Of a stretch of 64,000 nucleotides of DNA, positions 56,668 through 64,000 are shown in pieces. Within the stretch, counting starts at the first letter, position 1. Each line of letters starts with the position of its first letter. Made by a program: the position numbers and the translations under genes. The stretch spans positions 13,444,501-13,508,500 of the forward strand of contig JAPNXP010000001.1 of NCBI GenBank assembly GCA_028753945.1. The letters run 5' to 3'. The DNA comes from Hexactinellida sp. DTS-2022. Taxonomy: Eukaryota > Porifera > Hexactinellida. The notes under the pieces are model-generated. The model was not told the DNA's origin. It did not search any database and worked only from the letters and a program-made list of their open reading frames with translations.

Positions 56668-58022
56668 CCGGTGTAGCAGCCCAGATTAACCCCCCATCAG
56701 TATATACCCGGATATAATCTGTCCTAGGCCAGAATATACCCGGGAGTATATTCTGTCCTAGGCCAGATTATACCCGGGTATGAAGTGGGCTAGCCAAAAA
56801 TATACCCCTCTAGCCCAGATTATACACCCATGGGGGTATAATCTGGGCTAGGACGGGATATATCCCTTTCATATTGGGTATGCCTAATTTTCGGGACGGG
56901 ACAGTCCCGGAAAATCCAGATGCCCAATTTTGGGACGGGACAGTAGTAGTAGGTTACCAAATATGTAGTCAGTAGAAGTCGGATATAAGCACGCCGGTTA
57001 TAAGAACATATCGGATATAAGAACACTATGTTGGAAAACGGTTGCCATATACCCTATATAAATTATGTCGGTTATAAGAACATGCCGGTTATGAGCACAT
57101 GAAGTGCAGTTCCCGACGATGTGGTTATAACCGGCATCCACTGTATTTCGAATGACGATTGAACAAAAAACCCAACGCAAGTTTATATTATGTGGTTTTA
57201 ATTTTTATAACTAAATACGTACTAATTCATTGAAAAAAATTGTGAATAGATTATAACTATTCTTTTTGCCGAATAATCCATTATTGATTGTTGAAACTAC
57301 TAAGAGAACAAATATTTGATCAAATTCAACTTCTCTTCGGGTAAACTTCGCAAAAAACTATCCATATCGCGAATACCCAAAATTTGCCAAAAAGTTAATA
57401 GCTCATGAATAATTCGTTATATTCAAGAATTATACAACTTAGAGATGGGACATACGTTATTTGTTTATATACGAAGAAAATTTGATAGTAGAACAAAGTT
57501 GCATCGTGTATTTGGAATGTTGCATACAAATTTTTTGCGATATTTCATGTAAATTGTTGAGTGTTCGATATTCATTCAAAATTGTTGCACCTTGTAGTTG
57601 TATGTTACAATGTTGCATGCAACATTTATGCATACATATATAAGTTATCACACCACTCGCATTACATTTTCGCACATGACATAATGAGGCCAGGGAGTAT
57701 ATTCTGTCCTAGCCCAAATTATACCCAGGTATACTCTGTCCTAGCCCAAATTATACCCAGGTATACTCTGTCCTAGCCCAAATTATACCCAGGTATACTC
57801 TGTCCTAGCCCAAATTATACCCAGGTATACTCTGTCCTAGCCCAAATTATACCCAGGTATACTCTGTCCTAGCCCAGATTATACCCCCAAGGGGGTATAA
57901 TCTGGGCTAGGGAGGTCTATAATGGGCTAGCCCACTTCATCCCCGGGGGTATAATCTGGGCTAGGACAGATTATACCCGGGGTTATTCGAGAACGGGGGT
58001 ATAATCTGGACTGTTACACCGG
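56668..58022. mobile_element. 1.36-kb foldback element with 32-bp tandem repeats
   Basis: The ends are CCGGTGTAGCAGCCCAGATT and, inverted, AATCTGGACTGTTACACCGG. Both subterminal regions are built of CTGTCCTAGCCCA(A/G)ATTATACCC units in opposite orientations. The right side has five to six near-identical 32-bp copies (57699-57880). A mariner-like MITE is nested inside. No coding region. Confidence 0.7.
56970..57143. mobile_element. Mariner-like MITE of the GGATATAAGAAC family, copy 2, nested
   Basis: CAGTAGAAGTCGGATATAAG and GGTTATAACCGGCATCCACTG are inverted. It lies inside the foldback element 56668-58022, so it arrived later or was carried along. Confidence 0.65.
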
Positions 58023-58034
58023 GCCCCGAATCCT

Positions 58035-58165
58035 TAGCTACGCCAAGGCATGGAGGCACTATCTTTTGGTGGCTACTGGTTGGGTAATTCATAGTGCCTC
58101 CAAGGAAAATGCTGTCTGCACAGCTGCATTTTTTTTTTTTTCGCCATGTCATCATCACTATGGAG
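58035..58165. repeat. Dispersed repeat D, copy 6 (foldback end only)
   Basis: GGAGGCACTATCTTTTGGTG and ATAGTGCCTCCAAGGAAAAT arms, then TTTCGCCATGTCATCATCAC. Confidence 0.65.
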
Positions 58166-58204
58166 GTGTTATGAGTTCCAATCAGAATACCGCCGTTAGC
58201 ATCA

Positions 58205-58365
58205 CAGTCTGTTCTCTCTAATTGTCCACTTTTCTAATAGTCCACTTATTTTCTTGTCCAAATCACTATTCATATATCTGTAATAGTCCATATTCTCTAA
58301 TAGTCCACTTTGGGCCAATTTCCCACTGGTGACTATTAGAGCAGATTAGAGAGAACAAAGTCTAC
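58205..58365. mobile_element. MITE of the TGTTCTCTCTAATTGTCCAC family, copy 2
   Basis: It starts CTGTTCTCTCTAATTGTCC and ends GATTAGAGAGAACA, an inverted pair. About 150 bp; see 16045. Confidence 0.7.
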
Positions 58366-58559
58366 TTATGTACCTTAATAGTCGTTTAGGATGCCCACCC
58401 AGGTTGGTGCTGGGTACTAGGCTTTTAGTTAGTTATATATGCATTAGTTATTTTCCTTAGACTAGTTTCACATACTGTTTAGTATTTCTCATTACTGATT
58501 AAACATAGTTTATCAACTCTTCAACATAAATACTAAACGTATGTCATATGGCAACTCCT
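58366..58559. other. Short non-coding gap
   Basis: Nothing recognised. No retrotransposon LTR could be identified here. Confidence 0.3.
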
Positions 58560-58646
58560 CTTACAATCGCCATTCCCCCGCTGCGTGAAGGGCAGACTAT
58601 TGCAGCCTCGTAGCCGCGACCTCTGTTCGTAGCCGCGGGTGTCATC

Positions 58647-58894
58647 CAGTGTTCCCTCTAAGCACTTTCCGGCGATTTTTCGCCGGAAAATGGCAATTTT
58701 TACAATGAAAATCGCCTGAAAATTGTGAATTTTGGTTGATCGCCGTAAAATTAGAGGGCCTAATACTATTTGAATAATGATTAGCTCCCTCAATTATCGC
58801 CGGAAATATAGAATTATAAATTGTAATCGCCGTAGACCTAGGAAAGACCGCCGGAAAATTTAGGTAGTGTGAGCCCCTTAGAGGGAACACTGCA
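58647..58894. mobile_element. 248-bp hAT-like MITE in the gag region
   Basis: CAGTGTTCCCTCTAAG and CTTAGAGGGAACACTG are perfect inverses. GTGTCATC (58639-58646) and CTGTCATC (58895-58902) flank it, differing at one base. CGCCGGAAAA motifs occur in both orientations inside. Confidence 0.85.
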
Positions 58895-59967
58895 CTGTCA
58901 TCCCTAGAAGACAAGGCAGCTGTGAAGCTCTTACCGGCTTATGTCAAAAGGGTAGGTTGGAAGAGAAAGTTGGTCTGCGCGCCACAGAGAAAGATACTCT
59001 TGAGGAAGCATTCGCCTGCTTAAAAGAAAGGCTTGATCCTGAGGAGGACGAGTTCCTCCCTGGAGCCAACTTCCGAAGATGGCGTGGATCCCGGGTGAGC
59101 CTGTACAGGATTTCTTCGCCCGGTACCTGGAAGAAGCGACTAAAGCCAAATTAAGGCCGATGGCAGCTTGCGTCCTTATGGCACCTCAGGCACCTGCGGA
59201 AGTTCAACCGAAGCTCAAGGATTGGGTCAGGCCAAATGAGGATACCCTCTCTGCGGAAGATGCTCTCGGTTTCGGTCCTGTCTTAAGGAGGGTGCTGGAG
59301 GAAAAAGGAATTCCTACTGACCGCGGCTGTCGCGTGCAGCAAATCGCTACTGTATCAGCGAGTGAGCAAGACGAGACACTTGACAAACAAATTGAACCAA
59401 GCAGAGAGGTGCACGAACCTAGCTACGTCCGTGTAGTTACCTATAGAAGTCGCAGGGGCCCTGACAGGAGGCAAGCGCCCAGATGCTTCGCATGTGGTTC
59501 AACCGATCACTTCATTCGCACTTGTCCTGCAAAATTTTGCTCTATATGCGGTGAGACGGGACACAAACCTGCGGACTGTCCCAGTTGGAGGACAGGTGGA
59601 AGGGGGCAAAGGCGGAGGCCCAATATCTATCAGGTGTCCGATCAGGAAGAAGCAGTCACTGTCGAGGTGAAGATAGGCCAGGGCAAAATAGCAGCAATGC
59701 TCGATACAGGGGCTAGACCTAGCGTCATTGATATCGGTACAGTAGGGCTTGTTCGGGCGGCAAGCCAGGTGTACGGCTTATGTAACAACCTTGTGATGGT
59801 TTGCGGCTATATTGATGTCTCAATTGAAGTGGGGACATTTGAGCCGGTGCTGGAGCGCATGCAAGTATTGGACAGCGCTGAACCGACGTTGCTACTTGGT
59901 AGGAAATTTATGGGCAACCTCGGAACTGTCACTTTTGATTGGGAAAATAGTAGAGTCCAAAGGTATG

Positions 59968-60175
59968 CTGGAAATGGTTCGAAAAACCAAAACCGGAAAT
60001 TGTTCGAAAGACCAAAATAGGAAATAGTTCGAATTTTTTAGTGTTGCTGCACCATGGATATTATGAAATCTCGGATTGAATCCATGGTACAACAATACAT
60101 AAATGAAAGTCGAACTATTTCCTATTTTGTTCGAACTATTTCCTAATTTGAAAAAGTCGAACCATTTCCGCATTA
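59968..60175. mobile_element. About 205-bp foldback MITE in the protease-RT spacer
   Basis: GGAAATGGTTCGAAAAACC on the left and GTCGAACCATTTCC on the right are inverted. Each arm repeats GGAAATAGTTCGAA-type units two to three times. The exact boundary and target duplication are unclear. Confidence 0.7.
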
Positions 60176-60572
60176 CCGAGTCAAAATAGGCCGTTCCTGG
60201 ATTTCAGCGCACTAGCAAGAGCGATGGTGGCCAAGCAGGATGAAGATGAAGAAGAAATGGGCAGGGTGTCAGAGGAAGGGAACGACGGACTCATACCGAG
60301 TGAGTTATAAGAGTTAGAGAAGTTTAAGCTAAGTGAATTGGTAACAGAATTTAACCAACTCTCTGCTAGTAATCATAAGAGTCCGAGTAGATGTAGGTTG
60401 ATGGAGTTTCACACGATCCTGACAGGCGACGCACCTCCTCAGAAAGTACGTCCTAGGAGAATACCACCGCATTGGGACCATGAAATTTCCAGGCAGTTGG
60501 AAGAGATGCTATCAGCTAGTCCCCCCATCTACCAGCCAAGCAAGTCCCCCTGGGCATCGGACGTAGTCTTAG

Positions 60573-60842
60573 CAGGGTTTCCTTGGGAATGGGAATTCCC
60601 ATGGGAATGGGATGGGAATGGGAATCGTATATCCTATGGGAATTCCCATATGGGAATCTTGAAATTCCTTATGGATTCCCATGGGAATTCCCACAGGATT
60701 TCGACGGGGAATTTGAAAACCACATAGGATTCCCACATGGAAATTCCCCATGGGAAAACCCGTTGGAATTCCCATGGGAATTCCTACGGAAACCCTGTGA
60801 GAATGGAATGGGAATTGAAATTACTTTCCCACGGCAACCCTG
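60573..60842. mobile_element. 270-bp hAT-like MITE with exact 8-bp duplication
   Basis: CAGGGTTTCC...CAACCCTG ends. AGTCTTAG is duplicated exactly at 60565-60572 and 60843-60850. The body is built of GGGAATTCCCATGGGAAT repeats in both orientations. It splits the reverse transcriptase region. Confidence 0.9.
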
Positions 60843-63037
60843 AGTCTTAGTCAATGGAAATATGAAACGGAAATACGAGGTTCACAATAGACTACCGCAG
60901 GCTGAACGCTGTTACGAAGCGGGATGAGTATAGTCTCCCGAATCCCCAGTACATTTTCGATAGACTAGAGGGTAGCAAGTACTTCTCCAAGCTGGATGTT
61001 GCCTCCGCCTATTGGACAATACCAACATCGCCCAAAGATGTTGAGAAGACTGCCTTTCACACCCCGCGGGGATGTACGAGATGCTTGTCATGCCGTTCGG
61101 GCTTTGCAATGCGCCAGCCACATTTCAGAGGGTGATGGACAACATATTAGATAAAGCGCCCCACTGCGAGAGTTACGTGGATGATATTCTCATTTTTTCT
61201 CCTAGCTTCGAGTCCCATCTGGAGCACCTACGAGATGTTTTTAAACGCCTGAATGTCGCGGGCTTACAGCTGCGTAGGGATAAATGTAGAATTGGTTACA
61301 GTTCTGTGGAATTCCTTGGACACCGGATCTCCTTCGAAGGCAGGGCGCCAGTATCTGGTTATATTCGAAAGCTCCAGTCCTTTCCTCAACCAAAAAGTGT
61401 CGCAGAGCTTCAGCGTTTCTTGGGGACGGTCAACTACTACAGATGTTACATAGAAGACATGTCTGGTGTGGCCGAGCCTCTATACCAGTTTCTGAAACGG
61501 GGAGTACAGTGGTCTTGGGACGAGAGATGCCAGAGAGCCTTCGATGAGTTAAGAATGCGACTTACGAAGGAGCCGGTTTGCCTATTACATCCTATTTGGA
61601 GGGCGAATTATATATAGAGGCAGACGCGAGCTCGACAGGGGTGGCCGCAGTGCTGTCTCAGTTGGACGAGAGTACCGGGAAACTAAGGCCGATTCAGTTC
61701 TTTTCTTCTTCTCTGAGCCCTAGTCAGAAAAATTATTTGGCCGGTCAGCTTGAAGCGTGTGCTCTTGTCGCGGCGACCCGGAAATGGTCGGTATATCTTA
61801 AGGGCGCGCTGGGGATAACGCTGGTCACGGACCATCGTCCACTTCAGTGGCTTAAGAAACAAAGGGATCCCAAACACACTTACGCCCGTTGGCTCATGGA
61901 ATTGCAAGAACTTCCCTTCAAGATAGAATACTGATCTGGGAGAGAAAACCAGGTGGCCGACTACCTAAGCCGTAACACCAAGATGGCCTTTGATAGACAG
62001 GTGAATGATGAAGTGGATTTTGAGGATAAGATCTTTCTAGTCAGTGAGGCGAACGAATTTTATGAGAAGATAGTCGCCAGCCAGGCACAGGATGAGGTGA
62101 TTCACAAAGCTTTGAGAGAAATCGCGCAAGAAGAACAGGTAGTTAGCGGACAACTGAGGAGGGTCTCGGGCAAGCTCCGATATGCCGATCGAGTTTTGTA
62201 CTTTGTGGAACGATTACTGGTCCCCTCAGTTCTTCGCCAAGAAGTATTGCGGCTAGTACACTCACAGCATCACCTCGGGCAGGCGAAAACGCTCCGGTCT
62301 CTACGCAAAACCTTCTTTTGGTCCAGAATGGTTCGGGACGTGAAAGCCTTCTGCCGAGCATGTGTGACTTGCCAGAGAGCGAAGCACAAGTCCAGTGGGC
62401 GAGAACCAATGAGGAAAATGTACCTCGGGCATGGGATACCGGGAGAAGCGATGGCCATGGATATTGGCGTACTTCCGTGGACTGACGACCCAGAGAAAGG
62501 ATACAGATACTTCCTGCTCATGGTGGACTTATTCACCCGGTATGTCGAGTTACGACCACTACGATACCAAGAGGCTAGCACACTCCTCGACGCCTTCCAG
62601 CAGGGTTGGGTATATAGGGGACACGGGTGCCTGCAATAATATTAACAGATAAAGGTGCGAACCTAGATGGCCGGGTATTTCGAGAATTCTGCGCTAAGGC
62701 AGGAGTGGACAAGAGAGCTACCACACCGTATCATCCACAGTGTGATGGTATGGCGGAACGAAACATAGGATTAGTGAAGCAAGTGATTAGGTGCCTCCAA
62801 TTGGACCGCCAACTTTCTAAAGGGTCCTGGCCTGGCCTTCTCGCAGAAGTGAGCTTCCATATCAACAGTATGGAATATGCTACCAGCCGCATGTCTCCAC
62901 TCCTACTCCACTTGGGAAGGGAGCCGCGTTCCCCGCTGGACTCGTGGTGTAAGCATCTGCAGGAACAGGGGGGGTCAATCGACAGATACTTGACCCATAG
63001 CCAGGTGGTGGGTCCCATTAAAAAAGATATTTCATGA

Positions 63038-63480
63038 AGTACCTGGTACTTCATGGAGGGTACTAATCAATATTATTGCGAAATTTTGCAGCAAATTATC
63101 AAGAATTTACACTAAGGGTATTTTTTTAAAATCTTATCACACCTAAAGGTGAGAATTGCTGACTAATTAAAATTGTAAAAAAATTAAAAAGTGTGTTTTG
63201 GGTAAAAATGCACATAGGAGGACTTCAGGGACCAGATGTAATTAACTTCGTATCAATTTATGTTAATCTGATACAGGTGACAACTCCAGAGTGTCACTTG
63301 AAGAAAATACTGAATGCGTGTAGGGGTCCAAAAGCAATAAATTCGTTAAGTACTTGGTACTTCGTGAGGTAAGTGGGTGGGTATGCTCTAAAAATATATT
63401 TTTCCATGAAGTCACCTATGGGTTAGTATTCTTAAGATTGACACCCCCTGGCAGGAAGGGGAGAGGAATAACCACGGAGA
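63038..63480. other. Non-coding gap with palindromes
   Basis: CATGAAGTACC-T-GGTACTTCATG (63034-63056) is an almost perfect palindrome. A related AAGTACTTGGTACTTCGTG lies near 63348. They may be the two ends of a ~330-bp element. Confidence 0.35.
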
Positions 63481-63481
63481 G

Positions 63482-64000
63482 CAGAGGCGGCGCTAAGCGG
63501 GTGCTAGCGGGTGCTCAAGCACCCGCAGAATTTTTGTGAGCACCCGCACAGCGGGTGCTCACAAAAATATGAAAACACCTGAGTGAGAACTCGGGCTGAG
63601 GTTCTGTTGTATCCTCGTTTCCCCAAAAAACTCATTCACGAATTTTGTCACAAAGAAATAAATTAAACAAAACACTAAATCCAGAATATGTGAAGTGTGT
63701 GTGCGGAGACTCCTACACCAGCGCTAGCCTCCTGTTTCCCCGAGCGGCGAACTCGTCGATGACATCATCGGGCTTGACATTCGGTGATCTCCATGTTCAC
63801 ATTGATTACGGCAAGATCACTCAACCGCTCGTTTCCCATGGAAGCCCTCAGCCAACTTTTAATCCGCTTCATGGCAGAGAAACTCCTCTCCGCTGATGCA
63901 CTGGATATTGGCAGAGTCACAGCAATCTTAAGGGCATTAGACAAGATGGCGAACACCAACACATGCTCGAACGCGAACTTTGTGAGATCAAGAAGTGTCT
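63482..64000 (-). mobile_element. hAT-family transposon, one end in the window
   Basis: A coding remnant at 63765-64000 and, outside it, hairpins GCGGGTGCT-CA-AGCACCCGC (about 63505) and GTGAGCACCCGC-ACA-GCGGGTGCTCAC (about 63536-63562). These may be subterminal repeats. The terminus is tentatively CAGAGGCGGCGC at about 63482. Confidence 0.5.
63765..64000 (-). CDS. hAT transposase C-terminal dimerisation region, partial
   Basis: Open on the minus strand from the right edge to TGA at 63765. It has LPISSASAERSFSAMKRIK and SWLRASMGNERLSDLAVINV, the conserved C-terminal hAT dimerisation motif. The start is outside the window. The present stop may be premature, because a neighbouring frame continues with acidic residues. 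Confidence 0.75.
   Translation of the reverse strand, partial: TLLDLTKFAFEHVLVFAILSNALKIAVTLPISSASAERSFSAMKRIKSWLRASMGNERLSDLAVINVNMEITECQAR

Larger units (their letters stand above)
58560..63037 (+). pseudogene. Ty3/gypsy retrotransposon, gag-pol, broken
   Basis: Plus-strand order: gag fragment (from about 58560), two CCHC zinc knuckles (CFACGSTDHFIRTC at about 59483, CSICGETGHKPADC at about 59540), protease (MLDTGARPS at 59698), reverse transcriptase with YVDD at 61173-61184, RNase H (EADASSTG near 61617), integrase with an HHCC finger (62250-62390) and D,D,E motifs (MDIG near 62458, TDKGAN near 62645, MAERN near 62751). The protease-RT-RNaseH-integrase order is that of Ty3/gypsy. The breaks are frameshifts near 61070, 61600 and 62630, a TGA at 61932 and three inserted MITEs. 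No LTR pair was found around it, so the copy is truncated as well as dead. Confidence 0.9.

Noticed and set aside
60338..60854. Open frames rich in Gly-Ile-Pro or Trp-Glu-Phe repeats
   Set aside because: They arise from the GGGAATTCCCATGGGAAT repeats of the inserted MITE.
1..64000. tRNA, rRNA or SINE promoter boxes
   Set aside because: No cloverleaf and no GGTTCGANTCC-type B box was found on reading; a covariance-model scan was not possible here.

Overview
This is a eukaryotic, AT-rich, intron-bearing genomic segment, most probably from a marine invertebrate and best matching a demosponge. The evidence is an intronless NACHT-LRR immune receptor with an N-terminal death-fold region, a decayed coiled-coil/NHL (TRIM-like) gene, an AIG1-type GTPase with a cysteine cluster, an orphan seven-helix membrane protein, and a very high load of DNA transposons. 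The sponge assignment rests on remembered family resemblance, not on a search. There are no bacterial operons, CRISPR arrays or recognisable tRNA or rRNA genes.

Layout. 1-1361 (minus) is a THAP-domain P-element-type transposase gene that runs off the left edge. 1.4-9.8 kb is repeats: a 136-bp MITE, a perfect hairpin, Helitron-like sequence with 140-bp internal repeats, a decayed P element with 31-bp inverted repeats, a hAT MITE nested in a mariner MITE, and a 608-bp foldback element. 9.8-19.3 kb may be one host gene: a SAM-like exon (9914-10168) and a phase-compatible GTPase exon (17424-19256). Between them lie a complete MULE (11181-13705, 8-bp target duplication), a 1.74-kb Helitron (14160-15902) and smaller elements. 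21.4-22.6 kb is the TRIM/NHL pseudogene. 24.8-25.8 kb is a run of five TA-flanked mariner-like MITEs. 27.1-29.4 kb is a dead hAT transposon inserted in an older repeat. 30.75-31.85 kb is the seven-helix protein. 32-45.9 kb is mostly non-coding, with dispersed duplicates. 45951-49292 is the intact NLR gene. 49.3-58.4 kb is again repeats, including two foldback elements over 1 kb. 58.6-63.0 kb is a broken Ty3/gypsy retrotransposon carrying three inserted MITEs. The right edge (63765-64000, minus) is the C-terminal part of another hAT transposase.

The likely functional host genes are the NLR, the GTPase and the seven-helix protein. NACHT-LRR and AIG1 GTPase families are both linked to innate immunity elsewhere, but nothing here shows that these loci act together. 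The clearest evidence in the window is the nesting order of the transposons. Several insertions can be proven from sequence alone, because an uninterrupted paralogous copy of the target lies a few kilobases away or because exact target-site duplications remain.
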